Part shown: one piece after another, positions 1 to 11,112 of the stretch
Layout of the letters: every line of letters starts with the position of its first letter
Position numbering within the stretch: the first letter of the stretch is position 1
Source of the DNA: Coptis chinensis
Taxonomy: Eukaryota; Streptophyta; Magnoliopsida; Ranunculales; Ranunculaceae
Direction of reading: 5' to 3'
NCBI GenBank assembly: GCA_015680905.1
Contig: CM027378.1
Coordinates: 12,257,001-12,321,000 of the forward strand
DNA: 64,000 nt
The notes under the pieces: model-generated
Told to the model about the DNA's origin: nothing
Seen by the model: the letters and a program-made list of their open reading frames with translations, nothing else
Database searches by the model: none
Position numbers and translations under genes: made by a program

Positions 1-616
1 AAACAAACTAGAGGTTGAAAAAGTGCTCTAGAGATAGGTAGCTAATTTAATCTCTCATGCTAGTAGAATCTCTTTAGAGATTTAGAAATTCTACTAAGAA
101 TCAAAGTTTAATTATTCATTTTGATTTGTCTATGAATCAAAGTAAATATAAAAACTAACAATTGAAATATGTCTTTTATTAATAGTAGTTTGAGGCACAT
201 GGTAAATCAATCCTCCACACTTCTCTCTCTTCTATTTTCTTTAATCATTTTAGAATAAAATTTGTTATTAGTAACTTTTGTAACTTGTAATTAAAAAAAG
301 TAAAGTGTAATGTAAAAACTTCTACCTAAAGCCTTCTCTCATTTAAAATTTCTCTTGAGTAATCTAGCTAAATTGTGAACAAGTGTTTAAATGTTAAGCA
401 TGGGACGATTCCTTTACTCGAACTATATTTCAACATGAATCGAGAGTAAGGTAATTGATTTAAGTGTGAGTTGGAGTAATGTCTAATTTAATACTTATCA
501 TTCGGCATTGATATATCACATATATTCATATCTGTGTACCTCATATTTTGATATATATCAATAATATTTTTGGCATTGGTTTTACTATATATGACTAATT
601 TGAATGACGTTACTTA
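1..616. other. AT-rich intergenic DNA, no gene seen
   Basis: No long reading frame, known domain or clear repeat was recognised here. The TTA at 614-616 is the left target-site duplication of the MITE that follows. Confidence 0.5.
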
Positions 617-1135
617 GAGCTTCTTTAGGAGAGAAACCAAGAAAACACCAAATACCAACTAACTTCAGGAGCGATATCAAATAGTTGACAGTAAATTACG
701 CGGTTACTTAGATCTATCGATGATGATTAGGTTGGATAAACCGTGTCGTATAGCCCACGCAGCTTTCGCAAAACCGCGCCACAGAAGCCTACTACAGAAG
801 CCCAAGCCCATGCGGTTTTCCAGAAATCACGCGATGTGTCGCACATCAACTTTCTTCTTTCTTCTCTTTTCAAATCTCTCACGCGGTTTTCGCAAAACTA
901 CATGATTGAAGCCCACACTCTAGCCCAAGCCCATGCGGTGTTAAAAAAACCACGCGGTTTTTCTAAAACCGCGAGAGAGATTTAATACAGCACCAAAGCA
1001 AATACCAAATTTTGGCTGATTTGGTGTTTGCTTTGGTGTTTTCATCAACATGTGTCTCTCCTGAAAATAAAAAAACACCAAATTATTGGAAATTTAGTGT
1101 TTGATGTTAAGATAGTGTCTCACCTAAAAATGCTC
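617..1135. mobile_element. Tourist-like MITE (PIF/Harbinger superfamily)
   Basis: A 519-bp non-coding element. Its left end reads GAGCTTCTTTAGGAGAGAAAC, and the reverse complement of its right end reads GAGCATTTTTAGGTGAGACAC, with about 17 of 21 positions identical. It is flanked by TTA at 614-616 and at 1136-1138; a 3-bp TTA/TAA target duplication is characteristic of PIF/Harbinger. The interior has inverted GC-rich motifs around ACGCGGTTTT (about 880-975). No transposase is encoded, so it would need enzyme from elsewhere. The right TTA also serves as the left target duplication of the next element. The terminal repeats are imperfect, so the family call rests mainly on the TTA duplications and the GAGC ends. 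Confidence 0.65.
709..734 (+). repeat. 26-bp direct repeat, copy 1 (inside the MITE)
   Basis: This 26-bp string, with core ATCTATCGATGATGATTAGG, recurs exactly at 5876-5901. One copy is inside the MITE and the other lies outside both transposons. A perfect 26-bp match within 5.2 kb is very unlikely by chance. Confidence 0.85.
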
Positions 1136-1138
1136 TTA

Positions 1139-1232
1139 GAGCATCTCTAGGTGGTGGTAGCATACTCTTCAAATTTGAAGAATGCTACCACAGAATTTGC
1201 TATCAAATTTCGACCAACTCTAGGTGGTCGCA
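1139..1232 (+). repeat. Left terminal inverted repeat of the Harbinger element
   Basis: It begins GAGCATCTCTAGGTGG, contains the palindrome CTTCAAATTTGAAG (about 1169-1182) and ends with CCAACTCTAGGTGGTCGCA at 1214-1232, where the terminal CTCTAGGTGG recurs. All three blocks are present, inverted, at the right end (5680-5772). Confidence 0.9.
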
Positions 1233-1261
1233 AAATTAAATGGTAAAATTCATTGGGGACC

Positions 1262-1375
1262 CACTGCGACATTAGTAATCGGGCGTCGCCCGGTACCATT
1301 GTCGCTACGACAGTGATATCTTGGCCGCCAAGATACTAATGTCGCGTCTTTGCGTTTTATTTAATGTCGCGCGAC
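1262..1375. repeat. Subterminal motif cluster, left end of Harbinger element
   Basis: Several copies of a motif close to GCGACATTAGTAAT, plus TGTCGCGCGACA-type palindromes, lie just inside the left terminal repeat. The same motifs cluster inside the right end at 5478-5612. Repeated subterminal motifs are typical transposase-binding sites in DNA transposons; binding here is inferred. Confidence 0.5.
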
Positions 1376-1929
1376 AGTCGGACTTTTGTCATTTTACAAA
1401 TTTTTTTCAACTCGGTCACTCTAGTTAGTAGGAAAAAAATGAGTTCAACGACGAATCCGGCCTATAATAACCAAACACGATGGAGTGGTGGAGATGAGGA
1501 AGAAGAAAACAAAGGCATACGTTTGGGATAATCCCGTGGTGATCTAGATGATGAACCAACCACTTCCTGAGTCTGGAAATCAAGGAGCCGAGGTCGACGA
1601 TCCATTCTTTGCTTCAATATCGACAAGTCGATTTTGAATTTCTGGGAGGCTATTGATTTCGACCATCTTAGGCGGTGTCTAAGAGATTTCATGATAGGCA
1701 TGTCTCAAGAGTTGTTCTTGAACAACGGTATGTATTTTAATTTCATAAATTAGTAGTGGTAGTAGTTAATTTTAGTAGTTCAATACGATATTTTTTTTTT
1801 ATTTTTTTTTTATTTTAGTTTCATTTTCGCGCACATCGAGATGTGTTATGTATCGGGTTCGGTGCACTCCACGTGCGCTTAGGACGTGGTGGGATGATAT
1901 TAAGAAAGTCGGTGCACTTGACCATGTTA

Positions 1930-3397
1930 GAGATGCAATTTTAGCGACTCCTTTGCTCATCTAGTTGACATCCCTTATAATAAAACCGACATTCTCGGGG
2001 AGTTATTAATGGTTTAGTTGAGAGATGGTGGGATAGTACACATACTTTTCACTTCCCTCAGGGAGAGTTGGGTTTCACTCCATTAGATTTTTGCATGATA
2101 TCTGGTTTGAGTATAGGATTAGGTAATCCGTTGAGATGTAGCACTGAATTCCAGAGTTGTGCCCAAATGATGACTTTCTTCCCTTGTCTGACCGAGGAGT
2201 CATATGACGATCTTTGGTGTTAGGATTTACGGTATCAAGGTGCATACATTACACCATTGACTACTGATTCAGGATTGCAGTTTTTGATAGATTATTTGTC
2301 ACTTGATTCCGATGATGGTCAAACACATGTTGATGAGTATGTAAGAGCTTTCTGTATGTATTTGATGGGTGTCTTCTTTTTTCCTTCTGGTCATTCCACG
2401 ATTAATTTGGGATATCTAGCTAACTTTGAGCACTTGCATAAGTTGGCGGTATTGATTTTGGTGGAGCCATATCTTGTCATTTGTTGTTATTGTTTAGATA
2501 GGGCCTCGACATCTTGGTGTTGTCGGTAGTCCCCGGATGGGAGGGTTTGTCATTCTCTTAGAGGTATGGTTTTATGAGTATTTTTCGTCTTTGCAAATCC
2601 TATCCTCATAGAGTATACCGATGAGAGGCCTAGGCTTAGGGCTTGGCACGGACTTTGTCGAGCGCGTCTGACCAGTGAGATCAGTCATAACATAACTTCA
2701 GTCCGAACCCAGATCGAGCTTAGCACACAAGCTTCTATTGTTTGGAGGCCTTGGAGGACATCCATTGCACATCGGTAATGAATGACCAGATATGCATTGT
2801 TCATTTCTCATAGGAGGATGGTATTCACTTGTGGGAGTGATATGGAGTGGTATTTAGGGGATAGATGTTCTGACGCATACTCACACCATACTTTGGTATC
2901 CCTCCCGATCCACCTACCCATGTATCGAGGCTAAGGACATGACCTTAGAGCATGTCATCGGTGAGTAACGCGTGCATTGGACTTGGCTCTGCTTCGACCT
3001 AGTTACATTGCAGACTTATGAGCAGTACTACCGTTACTGGTTCAGGGTGTCTATTGGTCATTTGCTCCCAGCTGTAGGTCGTATAGGCAACATTCATACG
3101 GTTAGCAATTTGGGTGTCAGACGTGAATTCCAGATTGGCCACCGTCCACGGACGTTTCACTGGACTGTGCACACATTTGTTCCAAAGACCGAGATCCCCT
3201 CGGTCGAGTGGCCTTGGGTTTTCAGTTTGAGCGATCCGAGTGGCCAGACGATTTACCAGCCCATTTCTTCTATTGATGCCACTCGCGTCGTACAGTTAGA
3301 GCCTGACCTTGGACATCTATCTTTGGTAATTATTTTTATTGGTTTTGTTTTATTATTTTGGTTTATTATGAAAATGTCAAAAATTATTAATGAATAA
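1930..3397 (+). pseudogene. Broken plant mobile domain (PMD, MAIN-like) protein in Harbinger element
   Basis: The PMD is a plant domain found in MAIN/MAIL1-type nuclear proteins and in several transposon families. A conserved N-terminal block lies at about 2014-2130 (VERWWDSTHTFHFPQGEL, then FTPLDFCMISGLSIG). A middle block around 2330-2420 reads DEYVRAFCMYLMG. A third block at about 2546-2585 reads GGFVILLEVWFYEYF in another frame. The C-terminal part is open at 2972-3397 (QIGHRPRTFHWTVHTFVPK). Lesions include an in-frame TAG at 2221-2223 and frame changes near 1990, 2460-2530 and 2590-2970, so no full-length protein is expected. An ATG at 1439 is a possible original start but is followed by stops. 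The gene lies wholly inside the transposon ends and faces the transposase. Confidence 0.78.
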
Positions 3398-3684
3398 TTA
3401 TTTCGGGATGACCTCGCATGAGATATGAGACAAGCATTAGTGTAAATGATGGCTTGCGCTCCTCGGTATTCGCTTCTGATGTTGAGAGAGAGACTTCTTT
3501 CCCGGGCTCATGTGGATTATGACGATTTGCAACGCCAGATTGATGAGTTACAGGCTCGATTGATCGCCTGAAGGGTGAGTTCATCACAAAGATGGACGAC
3601 GGAGAGTTCAGCACAAGGACAGTCGAGGAGGAGTTCACGGCAGAGGAGGCGTATGTAGGATAGTCTAGGAGGTTGTTGTATAAC

Positions 3685-3810
3685 GATTATTATTATGTTG
3701 TGTGATTTAGAATTGTTCATTTGATCATTTTGATATGTTGTGTGATTATTATTATGTTGTGTGATATGTTGTGTGGTTATTATTATGTTGTGTGATTTAG
3801 AATTTACTTC
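3685..3810. repeat. AT-rich short tandem repeats between the converging Harbinger genes
   Basis: Irregular repeats of a unit close to TTATTATGTTGTGTGAT lie where the two coding regions converge. The role is unknown; this may simply be microsatellite-like expansion in the shared 3' region. Confidence 0.5.
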
Positions 3811-4162
3811 ATTTGATTTAGCAAATGAATTACAATTTTTATTAATAGAACGACAACTAATACATGATTGCAAACACATAAAATAAAAATAAATAAATAA
3901 AAGATAACTATTACATATCACCCTTATTACATACTACTAGAGTTACTCTAATTATATAATAAATAAATAAAAGATTACAACAATCAATGTCGGTCACCCC
4001 TAATGCTCCATAGATGCTCGACAAGGTCGCTTTTAAGTCTATCATGCATAATCTTTGATTGAACTTCGTAGAGTCCCTTCAATGTAGTGTTCCCCGTAGG
4101 TGGGATCTGCGGGTTGCCCTTACGGATCGGGAATGTACCTCCTCATTTCATAATTTTTATTC

Positions 4163-5323
4163 TTAGCTCCGATTACCATATTGTGCAATATGATACATGC
4201 TCTCATAACGGTACCCCATTGTCTCCACATGCCATAATTTGCAAGCTTTTGCCAAAATACTAAATTTAGCTTGCAAAACCCCAAAAAGCTCTTTCAATAT
4301 CTTTTCTTGCAGCTTCTTGCATCGTTGCGAACCACTTCGTCTTAAGAGCATTAGGGTTTGAAATTGTTTGTATAAATACCGCATAGTCAGGATAGATACC
4401 ATCAGCTAAATAATAACCCATATTATAGTTATGCTGATTTACATCAAAAGAAATAGGTGGAGAAGTACCATTGATCACGTGCTCAAATACCGGCGAGTTG
4501 TCCAACACGTTGATGTCATTGTGTGATCCTGACATCCCAAAGAAAGAATGCCATATCCACAGGTCTTCGGTTGCAACAGCTTCGAGAATAACAGATGGTT
4601 TTCCAGAACGACCACTGTAAGCACCTTGCCATCCAGTTGGACAATTATGCCATTCCCAATGCATACAATCAATGCTTCCCAACATACCCGCCATCCACGT
4701 GTGGCGAATGTGCAAGCAAAGCGTTAGATATCCGCAATATTTGGCCTTCGCAAGTAGATCGAACCGCATACAATTTGATAATTGCATCACGAAATGCCTC
4801 AATGCCCGGTTTCCACTTTGCTCGAAAATGTATAATTGATCGTCAAGTTGATCGGAAATCGTGCCATAACCAAGAATACGCGAAAGTCGCGGCCCACCTT
4901 GACCGGGGATCTATACGGGTTTACCAAAGATTGTTAACTTTAGGCTGAAAAACTTAAAATGAGTCCGAATATCGTTGAAGATGTGAAGAAATAAAGATTT
5001 TTCATACGAAAGCCCGTTTGAAATCCTCTTCGGAAAGACAGACGATCGAATTTAAGTAATTGTTCTTCAAGATTTCCAAAGTCGAGCATATTTTATATGT
5101 TTAATTTTTCGACCTTTCTTTGAACCACCATGTGGTGCCTTCGAGCATGTACTTGTGCTTGTGCAAGTACAGCCAAAGTGTGTTTCATAAGGGGCATGAC
5201 GTTAACAAATTCTTCATCAAGACTATCTACCGAGTCTTCCGCTGGAGGAGATGAAGAAGAAGACGACGATGAAGATGAAGATGAAGACTGAAGCGGAAAT
5301 ATCTCATATACTTCATGATCCAT
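4163..5323 (-). pseudogene. PIF/Harbinger DDE transposase, frameshifted
   Basis: The enzyme would cut and reinsert the element at TTA/TAA sites. The likely start is the ATG at 5323-5321, followed by a long serine run and an acidic stretch; that frame ends near 5095. The central frame (4802-4266) holds the catalytic core of the plant Harbinger family: GMLGSIDCMHWEW with the first Asp, then LEAVATEDLWIWHSFFG, then SHNDINVLDNSPVF with the second Asp. Near 4290 the frame shifts; the catalytic Glu region and the C-terminus (FGVLQAKFSILAKACKLW) continue in the 4402-4163 frame. A further break lies between 4803 and 5095. The DDE motifs are therefore present but cannot be made as one protein. It probably belongs to the same element as the surrounding terminal repeats because it lies fully between them. 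Confidence 0.9.
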
Positions 5324-5477
5324 TTTTTCGCAATGTGTGTGTTGTTTGTTAAGGATTGATGTAAAATGGTTGAGTTGTTTGAATACAAATGTTTGAGTTG
5401 AGTGTGTGTAAAATGAAGAAGGAGATGAGTGTAGATATAGAAGGTAGAAATCAGGCCGTTTTTTGCCCGTTGGAGCA

Positions 5478-5612
5478 CGCGACATTAGGAGTGGCGCGCG
5501 CCACTACTACTGGCGCGCGACAGTTGTAATGGCGCGCCTGGGGTTGTGGTCAAAGTCAATAAAGAGTTGCGCGACATTAGTAATGGCGCGCGACATTACT
5601 ATTGTCGCTCCG
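5478..5612. repeat. Subterminal motif cluster, right end of Harbinger element
   Basis: Repeats of CGACATTAGTAATGGCGCG type and TGGCGCGCGACA palindromes match the cluster inside the left end (1262-1375). The strong CpG content contrasts with the AT-rich surroundings. Confidence 0.5.
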
Positions 5613-5679
5613 CATCCGCATCCAAATTGCCAAATTTGCGAACAAGAATCTTGAACAAAGCGGTGATGATGACCACGAA

Positions 5680-5772
5680 TGCGACCACCTAGAGTTGGAA
5701 TTCCGGGAAATTCCGACGCATTTCTTCAAATTTGAAGAATGCGACCACGGATAGGTCCACCTAGAGATGCTC
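5680..5772 (-). repeat. Right terminal inverted repeat of the Harbinger element
   Basis: The inverted counterpart of 1139-1232: it ends CCACCTAGAGATGCTC, followed by TTA at 5773-5775. It holds the palindrome CTTCAAATTTGAAG near 5724-5737 and the inner block at 5680-5698. Confidence 0.9.
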
Positions 5773-6260
5773 TTAGGCATTGTATTTCAATTTTCAATTG
5801 TTTTTTTTTTTGGGAATCACATATGTGATATATGTGCAAGTTCTCTGAGTTAGAAGTTGTTTATAGTCTTTGTACAGATCTATCGATGATGATTAGGTTG
5901 GGTCGCAGCAGGCATCAGCTTGATTATGGCTTAGAAAACAGATCAATCAGTTGGGATGATTACGATATGGAGAAGATATCAAGCCTTTCCAAAAAACTTA
6001 TGTCAACTTCGTGTGCGACGTCTCAGAACACCAAAGAAATATAGAGAAAACGGAAACACATATTGTACAAAAGAAGCACGAGAATGGATACAGTTGAGTG
6101 GAGTGAGAAATAACAATTGTTGTGCCTATCAAACATTCGGGACAGTATAATGTTCCTTTTGTTGTAATCCATGCAAGTTCCAGTGATGGGTTTGGAAAAT
6201 ATTAACTGGTTTTTGCAACTTACAAAAAAAATCTATTTAAACTCCCTTCGTTTTTAAGTT
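5773..6260 (+). other. Unassigned sequence with a coding-like stretch at 5832-6044
   Basis: A 70-codon open frame at 5832-6044 has mixed, non-repetitive composition (for example SISWDDYDMEKISSLSKK), and a possible splice acceptor (TTGTACAG) ends at 5877. It may be the last exon of an old gene or a captured piece, but I recognise no family. The 26-bp repeat copy at 5876-5901 lies in it. Confidence 0.25.
5876..5901 (+). repeat. 26-bp direct repeat, copy 2
   Basis: An exact copy of 709-734, here outside both transposons. The two copies flank most of the MITE and the whole Harbinger element. Confidence 0.85.
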
Positions 6261-6439
6261 TGGGCCTGAACGGTGATAAAAATGAACGTGATGTTTTTCT
6301 CGACAAATTCATAAAGGCTTTACAAAATGTTGGCCGGCACACGACATTTTGATGAAACCTTGGGCATTTCCCGAAAACTTTAACGAAATATACAATTCTA
6401 CATTCGGGTAGGGTCGAATATCGGGTCAAGCCCAGCCCA
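6261..6439 (+). promoter_or_regulatory. Site II (TGGGCY) elements upstream of the bL31c gene
   Basis: TGGGCC lies at 6261-6266, and two overlapping TGGGCT elements (complement strand TGGGCTGGGCTT) lie at 6428-6439, about 80 bp before the start codon. Site II elements, bound by TCP factors, are common in plant promoters of ribosomal and organelle-targeted protein genes. No clear TATA box was seen. Confidence 0.5.
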
Positions 6440-6518
6440 TTTATCAACCTTACCTTTTCCATTTGAAGAAGCACTCTATTTTCATGAAACAACCCACCAA
6501 GGAGAAGATAAGAAAAAA

Positions 6519-7001
6519 ATGGCCTTACCTCTCACAAACACATTTCTCCAAAGAAAACCATCTCCATCCATCAACCCCTTGAAGGTAATTTTTTTTTTCT
6601 TAATCCTTAAAACCCCACTTAACTCACTCTCATTTTCTTGATTTTTTTTACAGGTGAAAGCAGTTGGTGGTGGGGAGAAAATAAGAGCACCACAATGGAC
6701 ATGCAGAAAGAAAGACATACACCCAGAGTTTTACGAAGATGCAAAAGTTTACTGTAACAATGAACAAGTGATGACAACTGGAGGAACTCAAAAGGAGTAT
6801 GTAGTTGATGTGTGGTCAGGTAACCATCCATTTTATTTAGGTAGTAGGTCTGGTTTAATGGTGGATGCTGATCAAGTGTCAAAGTTTAGAAAGAGGTTTG
6901 GGGAACTTACTAGTATAATGGAGATTCCTGTACTTAAGTATGGTGAGATTGTCCTGCCTCAGAAACGTAAGCCGGGTTCTGGTAAGGGTAAGAAGAAGTA
7001 G
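6519..7001 (+). CDS. RPL31: Plastid 50S ribosomal protein bL31c, two exons
   Basis: A structural protein of the large subunit of the chloroplast ribosome, made in the cytosol and imported. Exon 1 is 6519-6584 (22 codons, MALPLTNTFLQRKPSPSINP); a 69-bp intron with GT at 6585 and CAG at 6651-6653 separates it, in phase 0, from exon 2 (6654-7001). The product is 137 residues. The first 35-40 residues look like a transit peptide, rich in Ser, Thr and Lys. The mature bL31 domain begins around CRKKDIHPEFYEDAKVYC and includes EYVVDVWSGNHPFYLG and ADQVSKFRKRFG. The second cysteine pair of zinc-binding bacterial L31 is missing (WSGNHPFY there). The tail is Lys-rich. Arabidopsis has a similar N-terminus. 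The reading frame is intact; this is one of two convincing host genes here. Confidence 0.95.
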
Positions 7002-7577
7002 ATTGGATTTGGATTTGTTTTTCTTGTAATGTTTGTTCATGTTCTTGATTTTTTTATATAACGCTGTTGCACATATGCGTATTGCATTTTGGTTATTTAT
7101 TTGTTTTTAGCCGACCTTAGCTTATTGATGTAATGGAAAAAACTTAAATTAGTAGTGTGGCATAATATGTAAACAATAGTGATCCTTTAAGTTCATAGAC
7201 AGAGAACGTATAAAATAAAGAAGACTACATTTGTAGGTGTACATCATATTAATTGTTGAGTTCCTGGGTGGTTTTGGGTAGATATTTTCCTACCAAACAA
7301 TGCTAGATAATGTGCGACCACAACATTGACAAGGTTAATTGGACCTGTTGTAACACTAGGTTTCATACCTTACAGTAACTCATAGTAAAGAAATAGCAGA
7401 AACATCTACTTCAATAATACCAAAATAGTTAGTTGATGCCTACATTGTCTATGATCAAAGATCGAGTTTAGAATATGGTTCCTTGCTGCTATTTCCAGTC
7501 TCGTTCCTTTATATGAGTTTAAGTTGATGGTTTTCGTTGAGGAAATCCCTGTTAAATACTCAGTCTGAGTATATGTG

Positions 7578-7919
7578 TCACAGTCTGAATGTGGTGTAGT
7601 CCCCTACCAAGAGTAGACGTAACAGAGGACTGTTTGGCATGCTTAGACGTACCTCATCTTGCATAAAGCCTGATATGAAATCGTGGTCATACACAACAGA
7701 TGCTAGGTTGAGAGTTTTCTTATACCCACAGCTGAATCTTCGGGCAAGACCCGAGAGGTGATGATGATGCACAATACTCATGGATGATGTCGATAGCTGA
7801 AACTTCATGGGAACCAATGAGGCAAATGAATAGGCATCAACCCAACCAACATGCATAGCTAGTTGAGGAGTGTGAACAAAGTGAACCTTAGTGCATATGC
7901 AACATATACATGTAGCCAA
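7578..7919 (-). pseudogene. Unidentified exon-like remnant (weakly lipase-like)
   Basis: A 113-codon minus-strand frame. The middle reads TLNLASVVYDHDFISGF, weakly reminiscent of the segment around the catalytic Asp in plant class 3 lipases (pattern VVYxxDxI). It is followed by GAG|GTACGT, a good splice donor near 7654. No GHSLGG motif or neighbouring exon was found, so this could be a decayed exon or a chance frame. Confidence 0.22.
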
Positions 7920-10900
7920 GCTCCAACTGAGCTACATCCCTAGACTCTCCCTAAAGTTTTTGGGTACCAAATGATATACCCTCATCCTGAGCTGGTCATG
8001 GGCTGCGCCCAGAGTTTACAATAACACCTCAGGGCTCGCCTCAGAGCGTCACGCCCAACATTGCACTGATGGTATAGCCTCACATGTAGAGTAAAAGGCT
8101 TAAGTTATTTTAAGTGTATTTTGATTTTTGTTATTCATATGATATCTTGTATCTCATATTGAAATGTTAAGTGTGATTTGATTCTTTTATTTAATATGAT
8201 ATGCTGTATTTCATATGTTTTAGATATATATATTTTGTAATTGTGCTTTTTTGGACATTGAGGCTTACACCTCAACTGCCTTTGACGCTCGTCTAAAGCC
8301 TCTAAGAGGCTTGGCACCTTGAGGCTCCTATGTGGTTTTTTCAACATCGGCCACGTGAGGGAATGTTCCTATGCGTTGGCGATGGGGAGAGTCTGACAAA
8401 TATCTATAACATAGCCGCTAATAAGACTTTTCCTGTCATGAAAAAGGGGAAGATTGCATGGGAGCTTTCTCGAGTCCTACATGGGATCTCCTCTAGTAAT
8501 CTTTAATAGGCCTTATTTCACCTTCAGGCTTCAGAACTATCGGATAGGTGAGATCTTATCATCTCTTCAGATCCTAGCAGACCTTGCCTTGCCTGTGCCC
8601 ATCACACATGGTCAGATTTTATTGATTCGAAAGAGTGCCTCATTACCTTTTTCTGTTTTGAACCTAATTTTTATTCTTGCAAGTTGTAACTGTGTAAAAC
8701 AGATGTGTTACAAAGTCATAAAATGAGTAGGCTCTCTCTGCCTAAGCTCCCTTATTCTCTGGAGATGTTTAGACAAGCGGTATGGAGCCAGTGGTAAAGA
8801 TTGATGTATCAATGTGGAGCATATTCAAGTTTAATCAGGCTCGTTATGCCTAATTTTGCAGCCTTTGTGGTTCAGAGCCCTATATCGGTTTTTCTTAGGC
8901 CCCCTATTTCACCAAAACGGCAATATCGTTAATTACCCAAGTTACATTGGCACGGATTGGTATGTGTATGTGTCCGACACAGATACAAAGTGTCTGACAT
9001 GGCGAAATATCGAAAATTGAGATATATTACATACAATATATGTCCACCACGGACACGTGGATACGTATCCAACACGGATTATTTTCATACTAAGGCGTGA
9101 CCAAGTAACATAGATAATTACAATATGATACTCAAGATGTCTCATTTGGTTTGTTTTAGACAAATTGGTTAAGATGTGTTCTGGTCAAAATTAGGTTGTG
9201 CATGGCAAGAAATTAATCTTCCAAGATTGATTCCAAACTGCCTACATCGGCTTTGTGTGACTGCAGCGAGCATGTTTCATATGTAGATGGTCCGTCCTTC
9301 TATGAAACATATGTTTCGTGAAAAAGCTAACATGGGACAGAAATATTTTCAGGGAGGGGAAGGAGCCGTGAAGAATTTTTTGTTTCCTTTTTTGATCGGT
9401 AAGGTATGCTAGATACCTAAACGAGTAAAGTACAAGGATATGCTGCCAACGAGGTATCAACTTTCTTCCCCAGGAGTGGTGTGTTTTTGGGATGATTATA
9501 GTGTTTGAAATTTAGACTGAACATGAAAATAAAGAAAATGTCCCACTCACCCATATTATTGCAGTTGCGTTTCTGATTAAAAGAATGATTATTTGTTATG
9601 GTGGTGGGTTTTCACTATCACTTTAACCATTGCTCAGTCAATCTAATATGAAATTGGGCTGTCTGACGGGATACGTTGGGACTTGGGGACAAGTAAATAC
9701 TTAAGAGATTGTGATGAAAAAAATGATCAGTTCGATGTCTAGTATAGCTTATTGGATCACTATTTCTTCTGACTATCACCTGAGAAATAGAACTCTTGAT
9801 CCAATGCAGTATTTTTCAGTACTTGCAGATTGCAATAGGCAACTGCTAGTATGTTATGTCGATGTGTCTGGGGTTGTTATCCAAGAGCTGATTCTTAAAT
9901 TACCGGCACAATGAAGTACTTTTCCATTTCCTTGTCGTTTTCCTTGTTTAGAGAGTTTATAGGTACTCCCTAGATTGATACAAATTGCACGTGTAGCTTC
10001 TTGTACCTCCCATGTAGTAATCCATTGGGGGCTTTTCTGAACTAAGCTACTGCATCTGATTAATTAGCTTAGTGGCATGCCTTGCAGCCTGATCAGCCAC
10101 AAAGTTGAAATTTGAAATTGCTAATTTGTGTAGATCCTCACTTCATGTGGTTACAGTTCAGCTGCTATACAAGACCATATCAGTCTAATGCTTGCTTTTC
10201 ATTCTTTTCCTTTTCTCTGATGCTTTATGATAAACTGAATCGAAGGTAGCTCCTGTGGAAAGAAAATTCATAGAAGAAAAGCGAAACTACTTAGAATCCT
10301 AGAGCTAATGGAGCTGAAACGATTGGGGCCCCTTTTAGAAGTGATCCCGAACCTCTTCAAGTGAAAATGTTTCTCAGGTGACCTGCTACACCGCATCGTA
10401 AGGTGATAGTGACAAATTGTGATTAATTACGTGATGGACACTTTGGTTCATAGTACAAAATGTGCAGACATCGGGGATCAATTCCATTTTGTTCAGAATG
10501 AGTGAAATATACGCTTTGGAAATTTTGCCACTACGACCTTAACATGCCGATGTTTCAATCAAAAGTAGTGTTTATATACAACAAATATAGTTTCGTCTAG
10601 CCACCCTCATATGGTAAATAACTGGTTTAACCTATCACAAGCACCATTATCTCCTGAAGTGTTCATGCAATGCAACTCTGAAGGAGCTTCATCTGAACGC
10701 TATAAATGACAGTACTGTCAGTGAACGCTTGAGATCTAACTAGAATTGTAGGTTATGGCCTAGTTCGCATGTTTTATAGAGAGCTCCTTTCATTTCCATC
10801 AAACCCTTTATTTACTCTCTAGGAAAATATCTCACCATTCTGTTCATCTTGGTTGCTCTTCTTCATAATTGAGTTAAGATTCGGCATGCTTTCTGTACTT

Positions 10901-11112
10901 TGTGCAGTGTAGTGAAGTTATCAGGTATCATGTATTCACGTTATAGCTTTTATAAGCAGCATTTGTGTATGTAGATGAATGGTGCTTCATCTTTCACATC
11001 ATGCTTTTATGCAGAGTGTTGTGGTAACATTTTAGTCGCGTAGCATATTATCATGATCAAGCTCACTATAGAGTTGGGAACAGACCTCTACGAACTCTTT
11101 CTTGCCCAGCAG

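Larger units (their letters stand above)
1139..5772. mobile_element. PIF/Harbinger DNA transposon carrying a plant mobile domain gene
   Basis: A 4634-bp element bounded by the 16-bp terminal inverted repeat GAGCATCTCTAGGTGG and its exact complement at the right end. The terminal similarity extends over about 94 bp at each end. TTA target duplications lie at 1136-1138 and 5773-5775. The minus strand encodes a PIF/Harbinger DDE transposase (5323-4163, frameshifted). The plus strand encodes a broken plant mobile domain protein (about 1930-3397). The two coding regions converge on an AT-rich spacer at about 3650-3960. Autonomous PIF/Harbinger elements usually pair the transposase with a Myb/SANT-like protein; I recognise no such second gene, and its place is taken by PMD sequence. 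Both genes carry several lesions, so this copy should be immobile by itself. Confidence 0.9.

Noticed and set aside
6654..6656. bL31c translation start at 6654
   Set aside because: The codon is GTG and is directly preceded by a polypyrimidine tract and CAG. Exon 1 at 6519 supplies the ATG and transit peptide start.
8940..9080. Repeated GTCCGACAC/CACGGACAC motifs as a regulatory array
   Set aside because: Spacing is irregular and no gene is adjacent; probably decayed repeat sequence.
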